NCBI RefSeq assembly: GCF_011057975.1
Contig: NZ_CP049109.1
Coordinates: 2,139,001-2,203,000, forward strand
DNA: 64,000 nt
Source: Sphingosinithalassobacter tenebrarum
GTDB lineage: Bacteria; Pseudomonadota; Alphaproteobacteria; Sphingomonadales; Sphingomonadaceae
Direction of reading: 5' to 3'
Under the pieces are notes generated by a model, which was given only the letters and a program-made list of their open reading frames with translations, had not been told where the DNA came from and made no database searches. Made by a program: the position numbers and the translations under genes. Positions 8,701 through 17,356 of this stretch are shown here, piece by piece; position 1 is the stretch's first letter, and every line of letters begins with the position of its first letter.

Positions 8701-9421
8701 AATATTCGGTGACTTTAAGAGTGACAGCACGCCGCTTTACCTGCAGCTTGCTCGAAATCTGCGCGACCATATCGAAAGTGGTGCCGTGCAGCCCGGCAGC
8801 GCATTGCCGTCCGAGCGTGAGCTATCGGAAATGGCTGGGCTGTCGCGGGTCACGGTCCGCAAGGGGATCGGGCAACTGATCGCCGAAGGCGTACTGGTTC
8901 GCAAACGTGGATCCGGGACCTTTGTAGCGCGGCGCATCGAGGCGCCCGGCTCGACTCTGACAAGCTTCAGTGACGACACCAGAGCGCGCGGCGAAGAGCC
9001 GGGCGTGGTCTGGATGATCAAGGAGCAGGCACAGCCGACGCAGGAAGAAGCGGCGGTCCTGAAAATAGGCACAAATCAAATCGTCGCGCGATTGAGCCGC
9101 GTTCGTCTGGCCGATGGGGAGCCGCTGGCAATCGAACATGCGGTCGTGTCGTCGGAGTTTCTGCCCGATCTCGATGCCGTGGGCGATTCGCTCTATCTCG
9201 CGCTTGAATCGAATGGCTTTCGTCCCACTGCGGGCACCCAACGAGTGCGCGCGTCACTCGCGTCGCCGACAGAGGCGGGCATCCTGCGTATCATGCAGAA
9301 TTCCGAGGTAATGCGCATCGAGCGCGTGACTCGCATCCCGGACGGTCGGATCGTGGAATATACGCGCTCGGTATATCGCGGCGATCGGTACGATTTCGTC
9401 ACGGACATCAACAGCCCATAG
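8693..9421 (+). CDS. nagQ: GntR-family (HutC/UTRA) transcriptional regulator of the amino-sugar cluster
   Basis: A 242-residue regulator. The N-terminal winged-helix GntR domain (about residues 12-80) contains PLYLQLARNLRDHIESG, ALPSERELSEMAGLSRVTVRKGIGQL and RKRGSGTFVA. A C-terminal UTRA effector domain follows (about 95-235). HutC-type proteins in this context sense phosphorylated amino sugars such as GlcN-6-P. It is the last gene of the rightward operon, overlapping the murQ stop. Likely targets are the half-sites upstream of nagB-II and the TonB receptor. The NagQ name is by analogy with alpha- and gammaproteobacterial clusters. Confidence 0.85.
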   Translation: MREIFGDFKSDSTPLYLQLARNLRDHIESGAVQPGSALPSERELSEMAGLSRVTVRKGIGQLIAEGVLVRKRGSGTFVARRIEAPGSTLTSFSDDTRARGEEPGVVWMIKEQAQPTQEEAAVLKIGTNQIVARLSRVRLADGEPLAIEHAVVSSEFLPDLDAVGDSLYLALESNGFRPTAGTQRVRASLASPTEAGILRIMQNSEVMRIERVTRIPDGRIVEYTRSVYRGDRYDFVTDINSP

Positions 9422-9738
9422 CGCGCGGCAACGGGCATCGCCGCACAGGGTGTGACGATACAACCCGAAGCGATGTGCCGCATGCTGTTTTCTTTTCCTG
9501 CGCTCGCTGCAGCTGAGGGCGATCACTGCGGTGGTTCCATCAGCGGTGGACGCGGCTGTGGCCGAAGGGAGCACGGCCTGTTCGGATCGACCGACGCAAA
9601 TCACAGATAGCCGGGGATTGGCAGGATACGCTTCCGCGCAGGGCTTTTGCCCGGGCCGGCGCGCTCGTATCCGCATGAAAATATCAGTCGAATATCTTCC
9701 GGCTTGCGCACCGCTTCACCTGACCTTTCGAAAAAGGT
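9422..9738. other. Non-coding stretch between nagQ and tRNA-Glu
   Basis: About 317 nt between nagQ and the tRNA. I see no convincing gene, terminator hairpin with T-run, or repeat. An open frame at 9531-9779 runs into the tRNA and ends in the TPTGLEP peptide typical of a false translation of a tRNA 3' end, so I do not call it. Confidence 0.5.
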
Positions 9739-9814
9739 TGGTGACCCCTACGGGACTCGAACCCGTGTTTCAGCCGTGAAAGGGCCGCGTCCTAGACCGC
9801 TAGACGAAGGGGCC
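9739..9814 (-). tRNA. tRNA-Glu (TTC anticodon)
   Basis: Read on the minus strand, the 76-nt sequence begins GGCCCCTTCGTCTAGCGG and ends GGTTCGAGTCCCGTAGGGGT plus ACCA. The acceptor stem GGCCCCT pairs with AGGGGTC with one G-U pair. The anticodon loop reads CTTTCAC with a TTC anticodon, and the T-arm has GTTCGAGTC. CCA is encoded at 9739-9741. No identical attachment repeat is seen nearby. Confidence 0.96.
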
Positions 9815-9859
9815 ATGCCGAAGCGTGGACCGGCCGGTTAGGGAATAGATTCGCTGCGG

Positions 9860-10123
9860 TCAAGCGCTGCGTTCAAAAGCGACCATTCTTCGTCCCGCAC
9901 CGCGTGCTTTTGCCAGCAATGCGCGCCAGTCGCGGCGGAAACCCGGCAGCGTTTCGAGCTGGCGAATCAGCCGCGACCAGATTTGCGAGCGTTCGTGAAA
10001 GAAATAGCGGCGGCCGCGCATCTCGACTTCGCAGCAAAGCAGCTCCGCCTGCGGGTCGATGCGCTTGTAGAAGGTAACGTTGCGAATGTCGCTCAGCGAC
10101 AGCGGCATCTTCAATCGGCCCAT
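9860..10123 (-). CDS. Conserved hypothetical protein downstream of recJ
   Basis: An 87-residue soluble, basic protein that I do not recognise beyond being a small sphingomonad-type conserved neighbour of recJ. It has no signal peptide or membrane segment. It includes FYKRIDPQAELLCCEVEM and the aromatic YFFHERSQIWSRLI. The start at 10123 is chosen because GGAGGA lies 6-7 nt upstream. It overlaps the end of recJ by 13 nt, implying co-transcription. A downstream ATG at 10108 is possible. Confidence 0.7.
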   Translation of the reverse strand: MGRLKMPLSLSDIRNVTFYKRIDPQAELLCCEVEMRGRRYFFHERSQIWSRLIRQLETLPGFRRDWRALLAKARGAGRRMVAFERSA

Positions 10124-11874
10124 GCGGCGTCCTCCACATGCAGTTCGGCGGCGGGGCGGGCGCCCCAGTCGTCGATCTTCGCGCGCCCCGCGATCCACAG
10201 CTTGCGATAGGGAGGCGCCGAAAGCAGCGCCTGACCCAGCTCGCTGTCCGCCTGACGAAAGGCGACGCTCTTGATCGAGCGGCCATCATCGCCCGCAACG
10301 ATTGCACGCACATGACCATTGCCGACGATATCTGCCTTCACGACCTTTACCGGCCCGGCGGCGACGCGCGGCGCGGGCCAGCCCATGCCATAGGGGCCGC
10401 CTTCCTCCATCGCGGTGACCAGATCGGGATTGATTCCGCCCGGCGCGAGTACTGCATCGAGCAGCAGCGCACGTTCGCCGCGCGCCTTCGCCACACGGTC
10501 GGCGAGCTGATCCTCGAGAAATTCCTCGAAACGGTCGATGTCGGCTTCGGCGAGCGTCACGCCCGCCGCCATTGCGTGGCCGCCGCCCGCCTGCAGCAAC
10601 CCGCTTTCCTTGGCCGACAGGATCGCCGCGCCGAGATCGACTCCGGCGATCGAACGGCCCGATCCCTTGCCGATGCCATGTTCGTCGACCGCGATGACGA
10701 TGGCGGGGCGCCCCATCTTTTCCTTGATGCGGCCCGCGACGATGCCGATGACGCCGGGATGCCAGCCGCGCGCGGCGACGACGGCGACCGAATGATTGCC
10801 CTTGGTCTCGCACAGCTGTTCGGCTGCGGACTGAACCTCAGCCTCGATCGCGCGGCGCGCCTGGTTGAGCTCGTCGAGTTCCTGCGCGATGGCGCGCGCT
10901 TCCTCGGCATCCTGTGTGGTGAGCAGGCGTACGCCGAGATCGGACTTGCCGACGCGCCCCCCGGCATTGATCCGCGGCCCGAGCGCGAAGCCGAGATCGC
11001 TGCAGGTCGGCGCCCGAGTGAGGCGGGAGGCTTCGATCAGCGCGTTGAGGCCGATATTGCGCCGCTGGCCCATCACCTTCAGCCCCTGTGCGACAAAGGC
11101 GCGATTTAGCCCGCGCAGCGCCGCGACGTCCGCCACGGTGCCCAGCGCGACGATATCGAGCAGGTCCAGCAGGCGAGGCTCGGGGCGTTCCTTAAACCAG
11201 CCGCGTCCGCGCAATTCGCGCACCAACGCCGCGCCGAGCAGCCACGCCATGCCGACCGCCGCGAGATGGCCGTGCGCGGCGCCTTCGTCTTCGTCGAGCC
11301 GGTTGGGATTGACCAGCGCATGGGCAAGCGGGAGTTCGGATGCGCATTTGTGGTGATCGACCACGACCACGTCGACGCCCGCGTCACGCGCCATTTCCAG
11401 CGCGTCGAACGCTTGCGCGCCGCAATCGACCGTGACGATCAGGCTTGCCCCTTCACCATGCAGCCGCACCAGAGCTTCGCCCGAGGGGCCATATCCTTCC
11501 ATCAGCCGGTCGGGGATATAGGCGCGCGCTTCGAGCCCCAGATCGCGCAGCAGGCGGATCAGCAGCGCGGCGGAGGTCGCGCCGTCGACATCATAGTCGC
11601 CGAAGATCGTAACCGACTCCCCCGACTGGACGGCATCGGCCAGCCGCCGGGCCGCGCTGTCCATGTCGCGAAAGATCGACGGGTCGGGCATGAACTCGCG
11701 GATGCTGGGCGCGCGGTGGCGATCAATGTCCTCGCGCGGGCATCCGCGCGCCAAAAGTAACTGCGTGACCAGATCGTCCGGCGCGAAACCGGGATCGCGC
11801 GCGTCGGTGGCGAGCCCCCGCCAATGCCAGGGCTGGCCGAGAATCGATCGATGGATATTGAGAACCGGAGACAT
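10111..11874 (-). CDS. recJ: Single-stranded-DNA-specific exonuclease RecJ
   Basis: A 5'-3' ssDNA exonuclease of recombination and mismatch repair (DHH/DHHA1 phosphoesterase). At 587 residues it is near the usual 560-590. Motifs visible are SVTIFGDYDVDGATSAALL (motif I, residues about 92-110), VTVDCGAQAF, VVVDHHK (the DHH triad) and NPNRLD. The C-terminal DHHA1 region has GRSIAGVDLGAAI and QAGGGHAMAAGVTL, followed by an OB-like segment. An in-frame GTG at 11880 also precedes the ATG at 11874; neither has a strong ribosome binding site. Assignment is secure. Confidence 0.96.
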   Translation of the reverse strand: MSPVLNIHRSILGQPWHWRGLATDARDPGFAPDDLVTQLLLARGCPREDIDRHRAPSIREFMPDPSIFRDMDSAARRLADAVQSGESVTIFGDYDVDGATSAALLIRLLRDLGLEARAYIPDRLMEGYGPSGEALVRLHGEGASLIVTVDCGAQAFDALEMARDAGVDVVVVDHHKCASELPLAHALVNPNRLDEDEGAAHGHLAAVGMAWLLGAALVRELRGRGWFKERPEPRLLDLLDIVALGTVADVAALRGLNRAFVAQGLKVMGQRRNIGLNALIEASRLTRAPTCSDLGFALGPRINAGGRVGKSDLGVRLLTTQDAEEARAIAQELDELNQARRAIEAEVQSAAEQLCETKGNHSVAVVAARGWHPGVIGIVAGRIKEKMGRPAIVIAVDEHGIGKGSGRSIAGVDLGAAILSAKESGLLQAGGGHAMAAGVTLAEADIDRFEEFLEDQLADRVAKARGERALLLDAVLAPGGINPDLVTAMEEGGPYGMGWPAPRVAAGPVKVVKADIVGNGHVRAIVAGDDGRSIKSVAFRQADSELGQALLSAPPYRKLWIAGRAKIDDWGARPAAELHVEDAAWAD

Positions 11875-11920
11875 CGCCACTGTCTAGCGTCACAGCGGGA
11901 TCAGGGGAACGGAGTCGCGA

Positions 11921-12679
11921 TCAATAGGCCTGGAAGGAGGTGCGGATCCACGGGCCTTCGCGGAACCATTTGGTGATGATGTATTTGGTGCCTTCGATCA
12001 CGGCCATGCCTTCATGAAGCGTGTCGTAATTCGGGCTGCCGTCGCGCGACATGTTGTTCCAGACGACGAGCATGCCCTTTTTCGGCGCGATCCTCAGGCC
12101 TGCACGCGGGAACCATGTGGCGCCGCCTTCCTCGACATCGTTGAGGAAGATCATCGCGGTCCAGGTCCGCTGCCCGCCCTGTTTCTCCATTGCGGGCCAA
12201 TAGGGCTCGGTTTCGTGGAAATAGTCGCAATGGGCCCGGAACTGCTGGCCGGGGGCATAGCGCTGCCCCTGCATCGTTTCGCCATTTTCCGGCGAGATGC
12301 CGAGAAGGTGGGCCAGCCGCTCGTCAATCGCACGTACCGCCGGATCCCAACGATCCATGTCGCAGCTTTCGCTGGTGCGAAACTCGGGGTCCTCGTGCCG
12401 CGACAGCAGAGTCGAAGGACGCCGATTGGCATCGATCCGCTCGACCAGCATCGCGCATTCCTCATCCGTCAGATAGTCGGGATAATAATAGAGCTGGGCG
12501 TGCTCGGTCTTCGCACGGCGCAGGCCGGGCGTGGATTCCAGCCGACCGGTCACGTCACGGCTGATGCGGGCGCGGGCCGGGGAAGGGCGGCCATTTCGTT
12601 TCAGTGCTTGAGCCACGCGACGCAGATTGCGTGCCTGCGCGCCGATTGCAAGCAATAACCCCGGGCGCGGCGTCCGCAC
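11921..12679 (-). CDS. Prolyl 4-hydroxylase-like 2OG-Fe(II) oxygenase
   Basis: About 250 residues with the C-terminal double-stranded beta-helix of prolyl 4-hydroxylase alpha-subunit homologues. The iron ligands appear as FRAHCDYF (HxD) and, about 70 residues later, TLHEGMAVIEGTKYIITKWFRE with the distal His and the Lys that binds 2-oxoglutarate. WTAMIFLNDVEEGGATWFP is the typical core strand. The N-terminal 70 residues are low-complexity and uncertain: the GTG at 12679 lies inside the hairpin after the RcnB-like gene, so a later start (for example GTG 12616) is possible. The hydroxylation target is unknown. It lies between recJ and the RcnB gene on the same strand. Confidence 0.85.
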   Translation of the reverse strand: MRTPRPGLLLAIGAQARNLRRVAQALKRNGRPSPARARISRDVTGRLESTPGLRRAKTEHAQLYYYPDYLTDEECAMLVERIDANRRPSTLLSRHEDPEFRTSESCDMDRWDPAVRAIDERLAHLLGISPENGETMQGQRYAPGQQFRAHCDYFHETEPYWPAMEKQGGQRTWTAMIFLNDVEEGGATWFPRAGLRIAPKKGMLVVWNNMSRDGSPNYDTLHEGMAVIEGTKYIITKWFREGPWIRTSFQAY

Positions 12680-12686
12680 CCGGGGC
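12659..12686 (-). terminator. GC-rich hairpin downstream of the RcnB-like gene
   Basis: On the minus strand, GCCCCGGGTGCG pairs with CGCGCCCGGGG around a short loop, followed by TTATTG, 9 nt after the RcnB-like stop codon. The tail has only a short T stretch, so terminator strength is uncertain. It overlaps the proposed GTG start of the oxygenase gene. Confidence 0.45.
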
Positions 12687-12694
12687 TGATCGGC

Positions 12695-13564
12695 TCACCA
12701 GAAGATGTCGTATTCGACGTCGACGATCCGGCCGGTGCGAATATCGATCAGGAGCGCGTCGTTATAATAGCGCACCCAGCGATAGGGGCCGTAGGCCGGC
12801 GGCAGGCGATACTGCCAGGGATCGTTGATCCAGTAGTTCGGCGCAAAGAGCATCGAACCGATAGTCAGCCCGATCGAAAAGCGCCGGTAGCCGTAATGAT
12901 AGTTCCGCGGCGCATAATAGCGCGGCAGGCGGTACACGTTGCGGTGCGAGCGGCGATAGTGGCGCCAGTTGTAGCGATCGTTCCGGCGCCATTCGCGCGA
13001 CCAGTTGCGGCGGTCGTCCCAACCGCGGCGATAGCGGGCATCGTCGCGCCAGTCGTTGTAGCGGCGCTGCGCATTGTGGCGGCGCTGCTGTGCCTCGCGA
13101 CGTTCGCGCGCCTCCTGACGGCGCTGTGCCTCGCGGGTCAGACGGGCACGGTCAACGCGCCGGTCTCCGCGATCCTGCCGCTGGTCGCGACGCCATTCCT
13201 GGCGATTGTCCCGGCGATCCTGCCGCCAGTCGCCGCGATTGTCCTGACGGCCGCGGCGGGCATCCTGGCGATCGCCCCGGCGGTCACGACGGGCGTCCTG
13301 TCGGTCGTCCCGGCGGTCGCGTCGCGCGTCCTGACGGTTATCCTGACGTCCGCGACGGGCGTCCTGGCGGTCGCCGCGGTTGCTGCGCCTATCCTGGCGC
13401 GCATCCTGACGCTGCTGGCGTGCCTGCTGCGTATAGCGCTGGCGCTGATTTTCGAACCGCTCCTGGCGCGACTGGCCCTGGATACGGTCGCCACGCTGAG
13501 CGCTGGCCGAAACAGGCGCAAGTGCGGTTGCGGCGATCAGCGCCGCAATGAAATATCTGTTCAT
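12695..13564 (-). CDS. RcnB-family periplasmic protein with Arg-rich 11-residue repeats
   Basis: A 289-residue secreted protein. The signal peptide is residues 1-23 (cleavage after ASAQ). A very long Arg/Asp/Gln-rich region follows (about 24-165), including roughly seven 11-residue repeats at 61-136. The C terminus has YRLPPAYGPYRWVRYYNDALLIDIRTGRIVDVEYDIFW, the hallmark of RcnB-type proteins, named for nickel/cobalt homeostasis. GGAGGA precedes the ATG. Its role here is unknown; metal or envelope stress function is a family-level guess. The repeat region is highly charged and probably disordered. Confidence 0.85.
   Translation of the reverse strand: MNRYFIAALIAATALAPVSASAQRGDRIQGQSRQERFENQRQRYTQQARQQRQDARQDRRSNRGDRQDARRGRQDNRQDARRDRRDDRQDARRDRRGDRQDARRGRQDNRGDWRQDRRDNRQEWRRDQRQDRGDRRVDRARLTREAQRRQEARERREAQQRRHNAQRRYNDWRDDARYRRGWDDRRNWSREWRRNDRYNWRHYRRSHRNVYRLPRYYAPRNYHYGYRRFSIGLTIGSMLFAPNYWINDPWQYRLPPAYGPYRWVRYYNDALLIDIRTGRIVDVEYDIFW
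13157..13384 (-). repeat. In-frame 33-nt tandem repeats inside the RcnB-like gene
   Basis: About seven consecutive units of 33 nt encode variants of GRQDNRQDARR / DRRGDRQDARR. The first four units are nearly uniform; the last three have drifted (for example DNRQEWRR). Period was judged from GTCCTG cores at 13262, 13295, 13328 and 13361 on the + strand. Confidence 0.8.
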
Positions 13565-13665
13565 AGGTTCCTCCGCCGGTCCGGCGCTCTGCCGGCTCCA
13601 AGTAACGCTTTGGTAACAAGTGGGAGATGAGCAGAGGCTGAATTGCGTTGAAATAAACCGTAAAG

Positions 13666-14184
13666 CTAAGCCCCGTTTCCAAATCCGGGGGAAGGCGATC
13701 CTTCTCCGTTTTCCCCGGGCGCCTGCGTCTCGCCCCGGGCGATACTTGCCGCATGGCTGATCGCATCGACCAGACGGGGATAGATGCCGCAGCGGCAGAT
13801 ATTGGGGATCGCGCCCTTGATATCGGCTTCGGAAGGCGAGCGATTGCCCTGCAGCAGCACGGCGGCGGACATGACGACGCCCGGGATGCAATAGCCGCAT
13901 TGCGGCACGTTCGCTGCGATAAGCGCCTGTTGTACCGGGTGGCCGCGATCCTTCGCCAGCCCCTCGATCGTCGTGACGAAGGTCCCTTCCAGCGAAGCGA
14001 TCGACATTTGGCAGGCCGGACGCGCGGCGCCGTCGACAATCACCATGCACGCCCCGCATTCGCCCGTGCCGCACCCGTATTTTGTGCCGGTTAGGTTCGA
14101 TGCGTCACGCAGCGCCCAGAGCAGCGGCGTGTCGGGGTCCATCTTGTATTCGATGGGCTTGTTGTTGACCGTGAAGCGAGTCAT
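13666..14184 (-). CDS. Orphan (2Fe-2S) subunit, isoquinoline 1-oxidoreductase alpha-type
   Basis: A 172-residue small subunit of a molybdenum hydroxylase (xanthine oxidase family). The plant-type ferredoxin cluster is seen as YGCGTGECGACMVIVDG, with the fourth Cys in PACQMS. The second 2Fe-2S cluster is CGYCIPGVVMSA plus CRCGIYPRL. It would pass electrons from a molybdopterin subunit to an acceptor. No large subunit gene is adjacent: upstream is a divergent dioxygenase-like gene and downstream the RcnB gene. Partners must be encoded elsewhere. Family assignment is firm; substrate is unknown. Confidence 0.9.
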   Translation of the reverse strand: MTRFTVNNKPIEYKMDPDTPLLWALRDASNLTGTKYGCGTGECGACMVIVDGAARPACQMSIASLEGTFVTTIEGLAKDRGHPVQQALIAANVPQCGYCIPGVVMSAAVLLQGNRSPSEADIKGAIPNICRCGIYPRLVDAISHAASIARGETQAPGENGEGSPSPGFGNGA

Positions 14185-14252
14185 GCCGTGTTTCTAGCCG
14201 CAAAGCTATGCTTTCCGAAACCGGGATTGTGCAGGGTCGCTACGCACCCGAC

Positions 14253-15062
14253 ATGAGCGGTATGAAACAGCCCTCCCTTTTCCTGCCGCATGGCGGCGGA
14301 CCCTGCTTCTTCATGGACCCCGATGGCGGCCCGGCCGACCTGATGTGGCAACCGATGCAGGACTATCTCGCCCATGCGATCGCCGATCTGCCCGAGCGAC
14401 CGCGCGCGATCCTTTTGATCTCCGGCCATTGGGAGGAGGATGTCGTAACCGTTCATACCGGCAACGGCCAGCCGTTGCTCTATGACTATTACGGCTTTCC
14501 CGAACATACCTATCGCTTGCGCTGGGATGCGCCGGGTGCCCCGGACGTTGCCGCGCGCGCCAGGGCACTGATCGAAGGCGCCGGTTTTCCGGCGGGCGAG
14601 GAGCACGAGCGCGGTTGGGATCACGGGGTGTTCATTCCGATGAAGGTGGCAGTGCCCGAGGCCGACATCCCGCTCGCGCAACTGTCGCTGCGCAAGGATC
14701 TCGATCCGGCCGACCATATTGCGATCGGTCGTGCGCTGGCGCCGCTTCGCGACGAAGGCGTGCTGATCGTCGGATCGGGGATGAGCTTCCACAATCTGCG
14801 TCAGCGCGGACCGCAGGTGACGCCGACTGCCGACGAATGGGATCGCGCGCTGACCGACGCGGTTACCGACCCGGATCCGAAACGTCGCGCCGAACGCGTC
14901 GCCGCATGGGACCGGCTGCCGCACGCGCACTATGCCCATCCGCGCGAGGAACATCTGCTACCGCTGATGGTCGCGCTGGGGGCAGGGGGCGACGATTCCG
15001 CCGCGCTCGATTTTCGCGGCGAAGTGATCGGCTGGGTCGTCTCGGGGTATCGATTCGGCTGA
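14253..15062 (+). CDS. DODA-type (class III) extradiol ring-cleavage dioxygenase-like protein
   Basis: About 269 residues of the LigB/YgiD-DODA superfamily. The metal-binding and catalytic residues are visible in SLFLPHGGGPCFFMD (His near the N terminus), LLISGHWEED, WDHGVFIPMK and GSGMSFHNLR. These enzymes use Fe or Zn to cleave catecholic rings; the true substrate here is unknown. Start choices are ambiguous: 14208, 14253 or 14262. I chose 14253 because related proteins begin only a few residues before the PSLFLPHGGGP motif. It converges on the class II aldolase gene with 6 nt between stops. Confidence 0.87.
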   Translation: MSGMKQPSLFLPHGGGPCFFMDPDGGPADLMWQPMQDYLAHAIADLPERPRAILLISGHWEEDVVTVHTGNGQPLLYDYYGFPEHTYRLRWDAPGAPDVAARARALIEGAGFPAGEEHERGWDHGVFIPMKVAVPEADIPLAQLSLRKDLDPADHIAIGRALAPLRDEGVLIVGSGMSFHNLRQRGPQVTPTADEWDRALTDAVTDPDPKRRAERVAAWDRLPHAHYAHPREEHLLPLMVALGAGGDDSAALDFRGEVIGWVVSGYRFG

Positions 15063-15068
15063 GCCGCG

Positions 15069-15830
15069 TCAGTTGCGCCAACTGGTGTCGATGCGATCGA
15101 CAAGCCGCACCATCGCGTCGAAATCCGCCTTGCCGGGGCCGCCGGGGATCTGGACCTTGGACAAGTCGCGCTGGTGTACCGCGACGACGTCCTCGGGCAC
15201 ATGAACCGGCTGGCCCATCGAAAGCGTCGCCATCTGGATCTCGCAGGCGCGCTGAAGCCCCCAGTGCATCAGGAAGGCCTGCGGAAGCGTCTTGCCCATG
15301 ACGAGAATGCCGTGGTTGCGCAGGAACATCGCGCGCTTGTCGCCGAGATTGGCGATCAGCCGCTCGCCTTCCTCTGCCCGCACGGTGACCCCTTCGAAAT
15401 CGTGATAGGCGACCTGACCGATGAAGTTGCAGGCATAGAAATTGATCGGCTGCAGCCCGCCTTCGAGCGCGCTGACGGCCATCCCGGCGGTGGTATGGGT
15501 GTGCATCACGCAATGCGCGTCGGGCAGATGGCGGTGAAAGACGCTGTGCTGCGTGAACCCCGCCGGGTTCACCGGATAGGGATTGTCGGTCAGCTTGTTG
15601 CCGTCAATGTCGATCTTGACGAGGTTCGACGCGCAGACTTCGCTGAAATGCAGGCCATAGGGGTTGATCAGGAAGGCATTGTCCTCGCCCGGCACCTTCA
15701 CCGTAATGTGGTTGTAGATCATCTCGTCCCAGCCGAGCATCGCGAAGACGCGGTAGCAGGCGGCCAGCTCCTGCCGCGCCTCCCATTCGGCATCGCTGAC
15801 TTGCGGGCGGGCAATCGCTGCGGTGGCCAT
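15069..15830 (-). CDS. Class II aldolase/adducin-family protein
   Basis: A 253-residue Zn-dependent class II aldolase/adducin-domain protein. The metal ligands are visible in CVMHTHTTAGMAVS (HxH) and the downstream RNHGILVMGKTLPQAF histidine. The start at 15830 follows GGAGAGA. Family members include fuculose-phosphate aldolase, but stand-alone bacterial homologues like this often have unknown substrates. It lies downstream of pccR on the same strand, 108 nt away, with no obvious functional tie to propionate metabolism. Confidence 0.85.
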   Translation of the reverse strand: MATAAIARPQVSDAEWEARQELAACYRVFAMLGWDEMIYNHITVKVPGEDNAFLINPYGLHFSEVCASNLVKIDIDGNKLTDNPYPVNPAGFTQHSVFHRHLPDAHCVMHTHTTAGMAVSALEGGLQPINFYACNFIGQVAYHDFEGVTVRAEEGERLIANLGDKRAMFLRNHGILVMGKTLPQAFLMHWGLQRACEIQMATLSMGQPVHVPEDVVAVHQRDLSKVQIPGGPGKADFDAMVRLVDRIDTSWRN

Positions 15831-15938
15831 GACATTCTCTCCGGTTTGTTTTGCGGGAGAATGCCACGCGCGTGCGAGTCCGCGCAAATCGCGGGGGTGT
15901 CGTAGCGTTCACACCTTCCCCGTTGGTGCTGAGCTTGA

Positions 15939-17342
15939 TCAGCGAAAGCTGTACGGCACCGCCGCGCGCACATCGGGATCGATCTCAATGATCGAAGCCG
16001 CCGGCGGAAACGCGCGCTGGTCGCAATTACGGCGGGGGCAGATGCGGCAGCTCGTGCCGATCGGCGTTGCCGCCTCGTTGCTGCCCAGCGCATCGGCATA
16101 GACGAAGTCGGCGGCGTGCTCCTCCTCGCATCCCAGCGCGACGGCATAGCGACGCGGGGTGCGCGCGAAGCTGCCCGAAGGCTTCACCAGCCCCTTGGCC
16201 ATCGAGACATAGCGCGTCCCGTCGGGCATTTCGGCGCGCTGGACGAGCACGCGGTCGGGGATCGCGACGGCCTCATGCACCACCCAGAGCGGGCAGGCGC
16301 CGCCGAAGCGCGCGAATTGCAGGCGTGTCGCCGAATGGCGCTTGGTGATGTTGCCAGCCATGTCGACGCGGCAGAAGAAGACGGGCAGGCCGACATCGCC
16401 CGGCCGCTGCAGCGTGGAGAGCCGGTGGCATGCCTGTTCGAAACTTACCCCGAAGCGCTGGCGCAGGCGGTCGATATCGTGGCGCACTTCCTGCGCCTGT
16501 GCGCGAAATGCGCCATAAGGCATCAGCATCGCGCCGGCCGCATAGTTGGCGAGGCCGACGCTCAGCAGCTCGCGCGCGGCATCGGTCGCCAGCTCGGCAT
16601 TTTTCGCCACCAGCCGCATTTCGTTGGGCAGCTCCAGCCGCACGAGCAGATTCGCCAGGAGGAATGCGCGGCTTTCGGGCGGAAGGCCGGTGTTGAGCCG
16701 AAATACGCGCGCCTTCTTGTCGAAGCTGCTAAGTCCGGTCGCGTCGCTGTCGTCGCGTTCGACGCGTACCGCGTGCCACAGCCGCAGCCGATCCTCGATC
16801 GCGCGGTCTAGCGGTTCGTTGTCGGCGAGCGTATCGCGCAGCACTTCTGCCGAACGATCGAGCGCGTCGATATAATTGCCCTCGGCCTGAAACCAGTCGC
16901 GCACTTCCTCCCAGGGAAGCTGCGGCCCTTCCGCCGCGCCGCTTTCCACCCGGTCGTCGAGCACGCGGAGCTGCTCCTGGCTGCGGCGATAGGCTTCGTG
17001 GACGGCGATCAGGCGGCGGGCGAGGAGAGGTTGCTGCTCCATCGCGCGCTGCATCGCGTCCTCGTCGAGCCGGTCGCGCGGCACGCTGACGTCGGTCGCC
17101 GCCTCCACCGCGGCGCGCAGCACGGGGAGCTGATCGTCGCTCTCGATATTCTCGAACGGAAATTCGCGTGCGATCGCCAGCAGCACCGGTGGCGTGATCG
17201 GCCGGTCGTTATTTTCGATCTGCGAGAGATAGCTGACCGAGATGCCGAGCCGCTCGGCAAGCGCCGCCTGGGCGATGCCGTGGCGGTTGCGCAGCTCGCG
17301 CAGCTTGTATCCGGCAAAGAGGCGCTGACGGGCGGGTTTCAT
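15939..17342 (-). CDS. pccR: Short-chain fatty acyl-CoA regulator, PccR-like
   Basis: A 467-residue one-component regulator of the ScfR family. The N-terminal XRE helix-turn-helix (residues about 10-65) has [31 protein letters not shown] long middle region resembles IrrE/ImmA-associated domains (about 160-330). A C-terminal cysteine motif is visible, [16 protein letters not shown]. Homologues in Rhodobacter (PccR) and actinobacteria (RamB) sense short-chain acyl-CoAs and control propionyl- or acetyl-CoA genes. It is divergent from pccB, and TTTGCAAA-like boxes lie between the two, supporting autoregulation plus control of the pcc operon. Confidence 0.9.
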   Translation of the reverse strand: MKPARQRLFAGYKLRELRNRHGIAQAALAERLGISVSYLSQIENNDRPITPPVLLAIAREFPFENIESDDQLPVLRAAVEAATDVSVPRDRLDEDAMQRAMEQQPLLARRLIAVHEAYRRSQEQLRVLDDRVESGAAEGPQLPWEEVRDWFQAEGNYIDALDRSAEVLRDTLADNEPLDRAIEDRLRLWHAVRVERDDSDATGLSSFDKKARVFRLNTGLPPESRAFLLANLLVRLELPNEMRLVAKNAELATDAARELLSVGLANYAAGAMLMPYGAFRAQAQEVRHDIDRLRQRFGVSFEQACHRLSTLQRPGDVGLPVFFCRVDMAGNITKRHSATRLQFARFGGACPLWVVHEAVAIPDRVLVQRAEMPDGTRYVSMAKGLVKPSGSFARTPRRYAVALGCEEEHAADFVYADALGSNEAATPIGTSCRICPRRNCDQRAFPPAASIIEIDPDVRAAVPYSFR

Positions 17343-17356
17343 GCCCGCATTCTATA

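Noticed and set aside
9531..9779. A small open frame ending in TPTGLEPVFQP
   Set aside because: It runs through the tRNA-Glu 3' end; TPTGLEP peptides are a well-known false translation of tRNA.
9739..9814. tRNA-Glu as an integration site for a genomic island
   Set aside because: No direct repeat of the tRNA 3' end, integrase or composition change was seen on either side.
12896..13630. A hydrophobic 244-codon open frame on the + strand that looks like a membrane protein
   Set aside because: It is antisense to the Arg/Asp/Gln repeats of the RcnB-like gene. Reading such codons in reverse gives Val/Ala/Leu-rich peptides, so the membrane look is an artefact.
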